From Candidatus Komeilibacteria bacterium (lineage in GTDB: Bacteria; Patescibacteriota; Patescibacteriia; UBA1558), in assembly GCA_024654345.1 (NCBI GenBank), contig JANLIN010000058.1, positions 1 through 5,482 of the forward strand: 5,482 bases of DNA, written 5' to 3'. The position numbers and the translations under genes were made by a program. The notes below the pieces were generated by a model. It saw only the letters and a program-made list of their open reading frames with translations, did not search any database and was not told the origin of the DNA. Positions 1 through 5,482 of this stretch are shown here, one piece after another (positions within the stretch are counted from its first letter, which is position 1; every line of letters begins with the position of its first letter).

Positions 1-229
1 AATCACGATTTAGTAAGATCATCATCGCTATTATCAACTTACAATTTTGGATACGAGGGTTAAAATTATGGGTCAGGGAATATAATGTCTTTAAACACAG
101 CCCCAACAAGAGAGTAGTATTCAAGGGTTTGTTTAATTATAATAGATTCTTGGAGTCTCTAAATTACTTAACACCAAAACGCCAATTTTTAGCATATACA
201 CAACTAAGGTTAGCGAAAGATTTAGCGCC
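1..229. other. Gene-free upstream flank
   Basis: All forward frames are broken by frequent stops, and the only longer open frame (minus strand, about 133-333) has no family resemblance and runs through the palindrome. The stretch is AT-rich. It contains two exact TATAAT hexamers (81-86 and 138-143) and a weak 6-bp hairpin (144-149 pairing with 153-158). No tRNA or known structured-RNA signature was recognised. It could be the 3' trailer of a gene to the left, or hold a small RNA that ends at the palindrome. Confidence 0.6.
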
Positions 230-273
230 AAAACAGTACCCGAGGCACTAATTAGTGCCTCGGGTACTGTTTT
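230..273. terminator. Perfect 44-bp palindrome, probable bidirectional intrinsic terminator
   Basis: Position p pairs with position 503-p for all 22 base pairs from 230/273 to 251/252, with no mismatch. The inner part is GC-rich (GTACCCGAGGCACT and its complement). The outer ends are AAAAC on the left and GTTTT on the right, with one further T at 274, so either strand gives a GC-rich stem ending in a U-run. This fits a bidirectional rho-independent terminator separating whatever lies to the left from the thpR block. The 7-mer TTTAGCG flanks it on both sides (221-227 and 272-278, the second overlapping the arm). A protein-binding or insertion-derived palindrome is an alternative. Confidence 0.6.
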
Positions 274-379
274 TAGCGACGCTTGGCTGGTAGATACCGT
301 CGATTTTAGCCCAACCCATCTCACCGAAAACATTTATTTTTGCACTAAATACTAATCCACTTACAAACACAGGATCAAG

Positions 380-416
380 TGGAGAATGTACGAGAAATAT
401 GGTAAAATTACACTAA
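380..416 (+). promoter_or_regulatory. Promoter of thpR, probably giving a leaderless mRNA
   Basis: A candidate -35 TGGAGA (380-385, 4 of 6 matches to TTGACA) is separated by 17 nt from a -10 TAAAAT (403-408, 5 of 6 matches). TG at 400-401 forms an extended -10. Transcription would start about 7-9 nt downstream, at or next to the ATG at 417. There is no Shine-Dalgarno motif between the -10 and the start, which also suggests a leaderless transcript. The position and spacing are seen in the sequence; the leaderless start is inferred. Confidence 0.55.
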
Positions 417-983
417 ATGGATAAAGTCAGAGCTTTCATTGGAATACCGATGCCTGATGAGGTACAAGAGTCTATTTACCGAGAAATATGGCCGCTGTTT
501 AGTTTTGTGCGCGGTTGCCACTGGGTACCCAAACAGAATCTGCACTTAACGATGAGTTTCCTGGGCGACATAACAATGGCCCAAGTGGCCACCGTCAGGC
601 AAATTATGAACGATATTGTTTCAACCGCGACTGATCTTACTCTCCAAACTGTCGGTGTGGTTTTTTATCCGTCATCTGATCGACCACAGGTTATAGCGCT
701 TGAAATTCGTCTATCGCAAGAGCTGAAGGAATTACACCACCTGTTAACCGCAGAAATTATAAACAAAGTCGGTCTGGAAATTAACGCTACCTCTTTTTCA
801 CCCCACATCACCATCGCGCGCGTGAAGCAGAACTCGTACTACAATTACTTCGATAAAGTAGCGACCATACCGGGAAAGCACCGCTTCAAAGCGCCAGCCG
901 TGATATTGTATCAGTCGATACTGAACCCCGGCGACTCCGAATTCGTACCATTACACGAGATAAAAATCGGCCATGAGGCATAG
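417..983 (+). CDS. thpR: RNA 2',3'-cyclic phosphodiesterase (2'-5' RNA ligase family)
   Basis: This 188-residue protein belongs to the 2H phosphoesterase superfamily. These enzymes open 2',3'-cyclic phosphate ends of RNA and can reversibly join or cleave 2'-5' linkages in vitro; the physiological substrate in bacteria is unclear. Both catalytic HxTx motifs are present: HLTM at residues 43-46, followed by SFLGD, and HITI at 130-133 within SPHITIAR. The N-terminal VRAFIGIPMP strand is typical of the family. The length matches the usual 180-190 residues, so the gene looks complete. It is the first gene of the block; its ATG lies just after an extended -10 element and has no ribosome binding site. 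The end overlaps the next gene by 11 nt, indicating co-transcription and translational coupling. The protein should be cytoplasmic. The family call is firm; the cellular role is not. Confidence 0.93.
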   Translation: MDKVRAFIGIPMPDEVQESIYREIWPLFSFVRGCHWVPKQNLHLTMSFLGDITMAQVATVRQIMNDIVSTATDLTLQTVGVVFYPSSDRPQVIALEIRLSQELKELHHLLTAEIINKVGLEINATSFSPHITIARVKQNSYYNYFDKVATIPGKHRFKAPAVILYQSILNPGDSEFVPLHEIKIGHEA

Positions 984-1740
984 CATACTGGATATACCTT
1001 TGGATAGTACATCCTGCGCCGCGGTGGCTGACAAAATTCAGTCTTGGCTGGATGATACCAACCAACGACAGATAGCCACCATCAACCCGGAATTCTTAAT
1101 GGAGGCCCAAACCAATGAGAGCTTCAAGAAAGTTTTGCAGAACACGGCCCTCAATACCATTGATGGATTTGGTATCCAACTGATGGCTAAACTGATTGAT
1201 GGCGTAACTCTGAAACGTTGCCCCGGTATAGATCTATTACAAACTATCTTTGCCACGCCACCAACCGAGCTACGGGTATATTTACTGGGGGGTAGGGAAG
1301 GTGTAGCCAGATTAGCCGCTAAAAAAATCAAACAGCGATATCCGAGAGTTGAAATAATTGGCTATAGCGCGGGCTTTGCTAATATAAATAATATATCCCT
1401 ACAAGAGTACAACCATGTCATTACAGAAATCAGCGAATCAAGACCAAACCTACTTCTGGTGGGTTACAACGCACCGTTCGCGCAGATATTTATCAACGAC
1501 TGGCTACCCAATTTACCGACAGTCAAAGTGGCTATCGGCATCGGAGGATCACTAGATTTTTTAGCCGACACAGTGCCTCGAGCGCCTCTATTATTTAGAC
1601 GCATCGGCTTGGAATGGCTCTGGCGCTTACTGAATCAGCCTCGTCGTATCGGACGAATCTACAGAGCGGTCATCAAATTTCCCACTGAATATTTTAAAAA
1701 GGCAAAAGCCAAAGACCGTCAGTTAAATAATGATCGTTAA
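973..1740 (+). CDS. WecG/TagA/CpsF-family glycosyltransferase (GT26)
   Basis: This 255-residue protein belongs to the family that transfers N-acetylmannosamine or a related sugar from a UDP donor to an undecaprenyl-diphosphate-linked sugar at the inner membrane face, for teichoic acid, enterobacterial common antigen or capsule assembly. Landmarks in order are TINPEF (36-41), the TIDGFG segment with Asp64, RCPGIDL (82-88), LLGGREG (104-110), LLLVGYNAP (160-168), GIGGSLDFLAD (189-199), RAP (203-205) and GLEWLWRL (212-219). Thr36 and Asp64 correspond to the residues proposed as catalytic in TagA. The C-terminal Arg/Lys-rich helices fit membrane attachment. One oddity is that the usual PKQE segment after the GxGAP-like loop reads PFAQ here (168-171). 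The start overlaps thpR by 11 nt. Donor and acceptor cannot be told from the sequence, so no specific symbol is given. Confidence 0.9.
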   Translation: MRHSILDIPLDSTSCAAVADKIQSWLDDTNQRQIATINPEFLMEAQTNESFKKVLQNTALNTIDGFGIQLMAKLIDGVTLKRCPGIDLLQTIFATPPTELRVYLLGGREGVARLAAKKIKQRYPRVEIIGYSAGFANINNISLQEYNHVITEISESRPNLLLVGYNAPFAQIFINDWLPNLPTVKVAIGIGGSLDFLADTVPRAPLLFRRIGLEWLWRLLNQPRRIGRIYRAVIKFPTEYFKKAKAKDRQLNNDR

Positions 1741-1756
1741 CCCCCCCTAAATCATC

Positions 1757-3196
1757 ATGTTTTTCACAAAAAAAATTAGGACAAGATTCGCGCCGTCACC
1801 AACCGGTTGGCTTCATATTGGCGGCCTGCGTACGGCCTTGTACAACTATATTCTCGCCCGCCAAAAAAAAGGCAAGTTTTATCTGCGGATCGAGGATACC
1901 GACCAGAGCAGACTTGTACCCGAGGCACTGCCCAACATACTGGAAACGCTGACGGACTTTGGACTGAACTATGACAATGAACCCTTTCAGCAGTCATCCC
2001 GACTCGCCATCTATCGCCAACACGCCGAGAGTTTGGTGAAGGGGGGGCACGCCTACTACTGTTTCTGCTCCGCTGAACGGCTTACCAGCCTCCGAGAAAA
2101 ACAGATCGCCAACAAGCAAGCCCCCGGTTATGACGGACACTGCCGCCATGTCACAGCCGAAGAGGCAAAACAACGAATAGCCAATCAAGAGGCACATGTT
2201 ATTCGTTTTTTCACCTCCGCCAAAAAAAAGGTAACGTTCACTGATATCGTACGAGGGGAAGTGTCTATCAGTTCCGAAAATATCGATGACCAGGTGCTAT
2301 TAAAATCGGATGGTTTTCCGACCTATCATTTGGCGGTGGTAATTGATGACCATACCATGAAGATCACGCATGTTGTGAGAGGGGAGGAGTGGTTGCCCAG
2401 TACGCCCAAACACATTTTGCTCTACGAGGCTTTCGGTTGGAAAATACCGACCTACGCGCACTTGCCACTACTACTGAACAAAGATCGATCCAAATTGAGC
2501 AAGCGTACCGGTGATGTGGCAGTTCGCGACTACGTGGCGCAAGGATATCTGCGAGAAGCCATCATAAATTTCATCGCTCTCCTCGGCTGGCACCCCGCCG
2601 GCGAAAGAGAGATATTTTCTTTAGCCGAACTGATAGACAATTTCAAATTTGAAAATATAAGCAAGTCGGGAGCAATTTTTGATATTGATAAACTGAACTG
2701 GTTCAACAAGCAATACGCGCAACAACTCAGCACGGACGAATATTATGAACGACTGCAAAAATGGGTGAAAACTTATCAGCCACAACTACTGGATAAATTG
2801 ACCCTGAATCTAGCGCACGCCGCGCAAAGTCGTCTGGACAAGTTCGCCGATTTACCAACTGTCTTTGACCACTACTTCGTCGAGCCGGATGTAACTAGCA
2901 AACAACTGGTATTCAAAAAAAGCACACCGGAAAACACGCTCCGAGGACTGTCAGCGGCTCGCGAAAGACTGCAGGATTTTGATACCAGCCGGTGGCGACG
3001 AGATATTTTAGAGGTCCTGTTGGCCGAGGTCGTCAAAGAGAACAATCTGACCAACGGTGATGTATTCTGGCCCGTCAGAGTGGCCCTCTCTGGTAAAGAG
3101 AAGAGTGAGTCACCGGCCGAACTGCTGGAAGCCTTGGGTAAAGACAGCGCACTAATACGTTTACAAAGAGCGGCTGAATTACTATTGCAAAAATAG
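1757..3196 (+). CDS. gltX: Glutamyl-tRNA synthetase
   Basis: This 479-residue class I synthetase charges tRNA(Glu) with glutamate using ATP in the cytoplasm. The HIGH-type motif is HIGG (20-23) within FAPSPTGWLHIGG, followed by LRIEDTDQSR (43-52). A zinc-site-like pattern is present with Cys102, Cys104, Cys129 and His131, resembling the E. coli-type enzyme. The tRNA acceptor-binding part includes SDGFPTYHLA and VVRGEEWLPST, and the KMSKS-type loop is KLSKR (246-250). The length is close to the usual ~470 residues, so the gene is full length with an anticodon-binding C-terminal half. Many bacteria lacking GlnRS use a non-discriminating form with GatCAB; that cannot be decided here. The gene starts 16 nt after the glycosyltransferase, behind a run of seven C and without a Shine-Dalgarno motif. 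Three A8 runs and one G7 run lie inside it. Confidence 0.97.
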   Translation: MFFTKKIRTRFAPSPTGWLHIGGLRTALYNYILARQKKGKFYLRIEDTDQSRLVPEALPNILETLTDFGLNYDNEPFQQSSRLAIYRQHAESLVKGGHAYYCFCSAERLTSLREKQIANKQAPGYDGHCRHVTAEEAKQRIANQEAHVIRFFTSAKKKVTFTDIVRGEVSISSENIDDQVLLKSDGFPTYHLAVVIDDHTMKITHVVRGEEWLPSTPKHILLYEAFGWKIPTYAHLPLLLNKDRSKLSKRTGDVAVRDYVAQGYLREAIINFIALLGWHPAGEREIFSLAELIDNFKFENISKSGAIFDIDKLNWFNKQYAQQLSTDEYYERLQKWVKTYQPQLLDKLTLNLAHAAQSRLDKFADLPTVFDHYFVEPDVTSKQLVFKKSTPENTLRGLSAARERLQDFDTSRWRRDILEVLLAEVVKENNLTNGDVFWPVRVALSGKEKSESPAELLEALGKDSALIRLQRAAELLLQK

Positions 3197-3219
3197 CTAT
3201 AATATGTTACTATAAAGAC
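3185..3219 (+). promoter_or_regulatory. Promoter of the M23 peptidase gene, overlapping the end of gltX
   Basis: A -35 TTGCAA (3185-3190, 4 of 6 matches) formed by the last gltX codons is followed by a 17-nt spacer and a -10 TACTAT (3208-3213) with an extended TG at 3205-3206. The predicted start falls at about the ATG at 3220, so the transcript may be leaderless, as for thpR. A perfect TATAAT at 3198-3203 is an alternative -10, which would give a leader of about 10 nt but has no good -35. No Shine-Dalgarno sequence is seen. There is no terminator after gltX, so read-through from the upstream genes is also likely. Confidence 0.5.
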
Positions 3220-4485
3220 ATGAAGGAAAATAAAAACAAAAAGCAAATTTTTGTGGTTACCCATATAACTGTCGTTGCTGTATTGGCGGTTTTTTTGTTG
3301 ACTTCCGGCCCGAATGTTACCGAGGCTGTCTCAATGTCAGTGGCGCAAGAGGAGTTGGACGACTTACAGGGGGATATAAAGGCCAAACAGAAGCAAATTG
3401 AGGACCTTAAGAAGCAAAAGGAGATCTACGAAAGATCCCTAAACCGTACCAGACAGCAGATATCATCGCTAAAAAATCAACTCACAAATATTGATCAAGT
3501 AATGGCCAAAGTGGCGCTGGAAGTGGAAACTATCAAGTTAGAGGAGGAAGAAGTGGCTCTGCAAGTAAAAAATATCAATTTGACAATGGAGCAACTGACT
3601 AATGATTTGGATGTACAGGAAGATAAAATCGCGGAAATTCTCAGGGTTTTAAACAGAAATGGCTATCAGAGCAAGGTGGTACAGGTATTGGCCACTAATA
3701 AGTCAATTGGTGACTTCTTTGCTAATATTAGCCAATTAAATGAAATAAACGGTCAATTAAGCCTTACTTTGGAGCAATTAACAGATAAGAAAGGGGAGTT
3801 GGATCGCCAACAAAATTTACTATTACAAAAGAAAGATCAGCTAGAGCAGTTGGAAGTAAAGTTGACGGCCAATAAGGAAAAATTGAGCGGGGAGAAAGTG
3901 GTAAAAGACCAAATTCTCAGTAAGAGCAAAGGGGAGGAGAGTAACTACGCCACCTTGTTAAAGCAGCTGCAAGACGAACAAAAGAAGATAAACAATGAGA
4001 TCTATAGTTTAGAAATTCAGGCGCGTAAGAAACTACTGGAACTACAGGGAGATAAATTCCTAGCCTCGGAAAAGGGTTTCATTTGGCCGGTGCCATCACG
4101 AAAGGTAACCGCCTACTTCCATGATCCGGACTATCCGTACCGCAATGTCTTCGAACACCCGGCCATCGATATTGGCAGTACACCGCAGGGCACACCGGTG
4201 CGCGCGGTCAAATCAGGCTACGTCGCCAAAGTTAAAGACACCGGCAAGAGCGGTGGCTACAACTATATAATGCTGGTCCACAGCGATGGCTTATCATCTG
4301 TCTACGGACATTTGAACCGAATGGTCATCGCCGAAGATACATTTGTCGTACAAGGCGAAATAATAGGTTACTCTGGTGGAACACCAGGTACAGCCGGGGC
4401 AGGGAACTTGACCACCGGCCCACATCTTCATTTGGAGATCAGACAAGGCGGTATACCCGTCAATCCGTTAAACTATCTACCTTAA
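3220..4485 (+). CDS. Secreted coiled-coil M23 peptidase (EnvC/PcsB-like murein hydrolase)
   Basis: This 421-residue exported protein is expected to cut peptidoglycan cross-bridges or to activate amidases during division. A Lys-rich N-terminus (1-9) and a hydrophobic stretch (10-30) form a signal peptide or anchor, with possible cleavage after Ala36 or Ala42. Residues 43-270 are a long Glu/Lys/Gln-rich coiled coil. Within it, 142-180 (RVLNRNGYQ to the SIGDFFANISQL segment) resembles the hinge of PcsB/EnvC/CwlO-type proteins, which FtsEX controls in other bacteria. The LytM domain spans about 285-421. It has HPAID (His313, Asp317), YGHL (His364) and PHLHLE (His402, His404), so the metal and catalytic residues are intact and it is probably an active enzyme rather than an EnvC-type inactive activator. 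A Gly/Thr-rich loop (about 386-399) precedes PHLH. The gene has its own promoter and is followed by a strong terminator. Confidence 0.92.
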   Translation: MKENKNKKQIFVVTHITVVAVLAVFLLTSGPNVTEAVSMSVAQEELDDLQGDIKAKQKQIEDLKKQKEIYERSLNRTRQQISSLKNQLTNIDQVMAKVALEVETIKLEEEEVALQVKNINLTMEQLTNDLDVQEDKIAEILRVLNRNGYQSKVVQVLATNKSIGDFFANISQLNEINGQLSLTLEQLTDKKGELDRQQNLLLQKKDQLEQLEVKLTANKEKLSGEKVVKDQILSKSKGEESNYATLLKQLQDEQKKINNEIYSLEIQARKKLLELQGDKFLASEKGFIWPVPSRKVTAYFHDPDYPYRNVFEHPAIDIGSTPQGTPVRAVKSGYVAKVKDTGKSGGYNYIMLVHSDGLSSVYGHLNRMVIAEDTFVVQGEIIGYSGGTPGTAGAGNLTTGPHLHLEIRQGGIPVNPLNYLP

Positions 4486-4510
4486 GAAAAATTACGAATT
4501 CGTCAGTAGA

Positions 4511-4536
4511 GCCCAGCTGCGAGGTTGGGCTTTTTT
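4511..4536 (+). terminator. Intrinsic terminator closing the gene block
   Basis: An 8-bp stem (4511-4518 pairing with 4523-4530, including two G-U pairs) is closed by a GCGA loop, a GNRA-type tetraloop. It is followed directly by six T (4531-4536). It lies 26 nt after the peptidase stop codon and points in the direction of the genes. This is a textbook rho-independent terminator. Confidence 0.9.
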
Positions 4537-5062
4537 AGTTGCATACTTTAATTCTGTATGAGCCGTGCAGGTAGAAGGGTAGATGGGGGAAAAAAGAGTT
4601 ATTGTTATATATAAATGTTATATTACTTGCGTCGCACAATATATCTTATAAGACGCTACAGTAATTAAATATATACAACCACGCCATGGGCCGTCAGTTT
4701 AAACCTTCATATAGGTACAAAGTGTCACTTAACTGATAAATATACCTAGGTTCCGGTTACATGACTATAAAATTCACAGTTCTCATCGATTAGCAGTTAT
4801 TCGTACCACAGTGGCCGTAGAATGGCAATATTTTAGATATGGGCCCGGTACTCTGATACCCGTAGTTATATTGTTGAACGCGTATCTACAATCAAAAAAA
4901 TTGAATTTATAAAAAATACAGCTAAATGCCACTGTATACATATTAACTCAATCAGACTGGATATTTGAAGCTTGAAAATGGGTAAGTTTGGACATTCAGT
5001 GTAACTCGAAGCTCATATTGTCCCCCACAAACTTTCTGTCACCATTTATGCGTCGTAAAATA
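4537..5062. other. Gene-free AT-rich region after the terminator
   Basis: No frame on either strand carries a credible protein. A 69-codon TTG-initiated open frame at 4988-5197 (+) runs into the repeats and shows no family resemblance. Weak inverted repeats are visible: 4542-4546 with 4556-4560 (CATAC/GTATG), and 4984-4990 with 5028-5034 (AAGTTTG/CAAACTT), the latter extended by GACA/TGTC. No tRNA, rRNA, tmRNA, RNase P or SRP RNA signature was recognised. The base composition is markedly more AT-rich than the genes. Confidence 0.6.
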
Positions 5063-5097
5063 AATACTACGAACGGTTCGATAGTCGTGGTTCGCGG

Positions 5098-5126
5098 AAT
5101 GACGGTTAAGGGTTTCGTGATTGGTT
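5098..5126. repeat. 29-bp direct repeat core A, copy 1
   Basis: This begins AATGACGGTTAAGG and ends TGATTGGTT. It is identical over 29 bp to copy 2 at 5186-5214, with an offset of 88. The flanks on both sides are also similar, so it is the best-conserved part of a larger unit rather than an isolated repeat. Confidence 0.9.
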
Positions 5127-5185
5127 CATCGACTGCCATACGAATACTACGAAGCTACGAACTCTTCGATAGGCGTATTCTGCGA

Positions 5186-5214
5186 AATGACGGTTAAGGG
5201 TTTCGTGATTGGTT
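5186..5214. repeat. 29-bp direct repeat core A, copy 2
   Basis: This is an exact match to 5098-5126. The unit that carries it is longer because of an 8-bp local duplication (TACGAAGC at 5148-5155 next to TACGAACT at 5156-5163). Confidence 0.9.
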
Positions 5215-5257
5215 TATAGATTGACAATCGCTACTACGAACCTTCGAACGCTTTAAC

Positions 5258-5290
5258 AATCGCACTACGCTAAATAGACGTTCGCAGTTT
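5258..5290. repeat. 33-bp direct repeat B, copy 1
   Basis: This starts AATCGCACTACGC and ends TTCGCAGTTT. It matches 5343-5375 at 31 of 33 positions with an offset of 85. Its first bases resemble the start of the third A-type unit (AATCGC followed by TACTACG at about 5226-5238), so B is probably a diverged form of the same repeat family. Confidence 0.88.
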
Positions 5291-5342
5291 CGTATTTAAC
5301 GATTCACGATCCGCAAACGAAAACTTACTATCTATCACTCAT

Positions 5343-5375
5343 AATCGCACTACGCCAAATATACGTTCGCAGTTT
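5343..5375. repeat. 33-bp direct repeat B, copy 2
   Basis: This is the second copy of repeat B, with two substitutions relative to 5258-5290. Similarity fades after the common TTCGCAGTTT, which marks the visible end of the repeat block. Confidence 0.88.
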
Positions 5376-5482
5376 AACGGTAGATGACTTGCTCGGGAAT
5401 ACGTAAATTAATATAGCTGACACTATTGAGATCAATACTGCCGGCTGACAGTACGAGCCTTAGCTTCTCCAATTGCGTTTCT
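5376..5482. other. Non-coding end of window
   Basis: No gene is seen. There is a small palindrome TATTGA-GA-TCAATA (5424-5437) and a nearby pair of GCTGAC repeats (5416-5421 and 5444-5449). Neither can be assigned a function. Confidence 0.5.

Larger units (their letters stand above)
5063..5375. repeat. Degenerate tandem repeat block, units about 80-88 bp
   Basis: The motif ACTACG recurs at 5066, 5146, 5233, 5264 and 5349, giving spacings of 80, 87, 31 and 85. The first two units align along most of their length, including a 29-bp identical core. The later units share the start (AATCGC followed by ACTACG) but then diverge and appear to carry deletions. ACGAAC followed closely by TTCG recurs in the first three units and forms short imperfect palindromes. 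The block is non-coding and its function is unknown. It may be an intergenic structural or protein-binding repeat, or a decaying mobile-derived repeat. Confidence 0.75.

Noticed and set aside
1..20. Inverted copy of the right-hand repeat at the left edge (AATCACGA is the reverse complement of TCGTGATT in core A)
   Set aside because: Only 8 bases match exactly at the window edge, which is expected by chance; sequence left of the window would be needed.
133..333. 66-codon open frame on the minus strand
   Set aside because: It runs through the perfect palindrome, has no ribosome binding site or family resemblance, and looks like a chance frame.
417..4485. Alternative genetic code with UGA as glycine (SR1/Gracilibacteria type)
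   Set aside because: All four genes are full length without in-frame TGA and end in TAG or TAA, so nothing requires reassignment.
5069..5079. LexA-type operator (CGAAC...GTTCG)
   Set aside because: The arms are separated by one base (CGAACGGTTCG) rather than the four of the Gram-positive SOS box, and the motif is part of the repeat unit.
4988..5197. Small protein of 69 codons on the + strand
   Set aside because: It starts with TTG without an SD, runs into the repeat block, and has no domain or family resemblance.
5098..5375. CRISPR array (29-bp and 33-bp direct repeats)
   Set aside because: There are only two copies of each, the spacing is over 80 bp, the 'spacers' are themselves similar between units, and there are no cas genes.
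5250..5380. Integron attC sites
   Set aside because: TTTAAC-type words occur near repeat B, but there are no paired core sites with proper spacing, no cassettes and no integrase.
4537..5482. Replication origin
   Set aside because: No cluster of DnaA boxes (TTATCCACA-like) and no dnaA, dnaN or related gene nearby.

Overview
The window holds one compact four-gene block on the + strand (417-4485) between two gene-free flanks. Several features suggest a member of the Patescibacteria/CPR, most like Parcubacteria. The genes are tightly packed and none has a clear Shine-Dalgarno sequence. The M23 peptidase carries a long Gly/Thr-rich loop before its HxH motif and a long acidic/aromatic stretch before its HxxxD motif, wording I associate with peptidases of that group. 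This lineage call is from memory of family sequences and is inference. All four genes read with standard bacterial code 11: they end in TAG, TAA, TAG and TAA and have no in-frame TGA.

Layout. Positions 1-416 contain no credible gene. They hold a perfect 44-bp palindrome (230-273), probably a bidirectional terminator, and then a promoter whose extended -10 lies directly before the first gene. The genes are thpR (RNA 2',3'-cyclic phosphodiesterase, 417-983), a WecG/TagA/CpsF-family glycosyltransferase (973-1740, overlapping thpR by 11 nt), gltX (glutamyl-tRNA synthetase, 1757-3196) and a secreted EnvC/PcsB-like M23 peptidase with a long coiled coil (3220-4485). A second promoter of the same design overlaps the end of gltX and serves the peptidase gene. 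A strong intrinsic terminator with a GCGA tetraloop (4511-4536) closes the block.

The last ~950 bases (4537-5482) are non-coding. They contain a degenerate tandem repeat block (about 5063-5375) with units of roughly 80-88 bp, rich in ACTACGAA and TTCG motifs.

The genes do not form one obvious pathway. They cover RNA end processing, surface-glycan assembly, tRNA charging and septal or cell-wall remodelling, a typical housekeeping mixture. I see no defence system, mobile-element gene, CRISPR array or RNA gene that I can support. The most unusual material is the repeat block, the apparently leaderless/SD-less gene starts, the palindrome, and a non-canonical motif in the glycosyltransferase.
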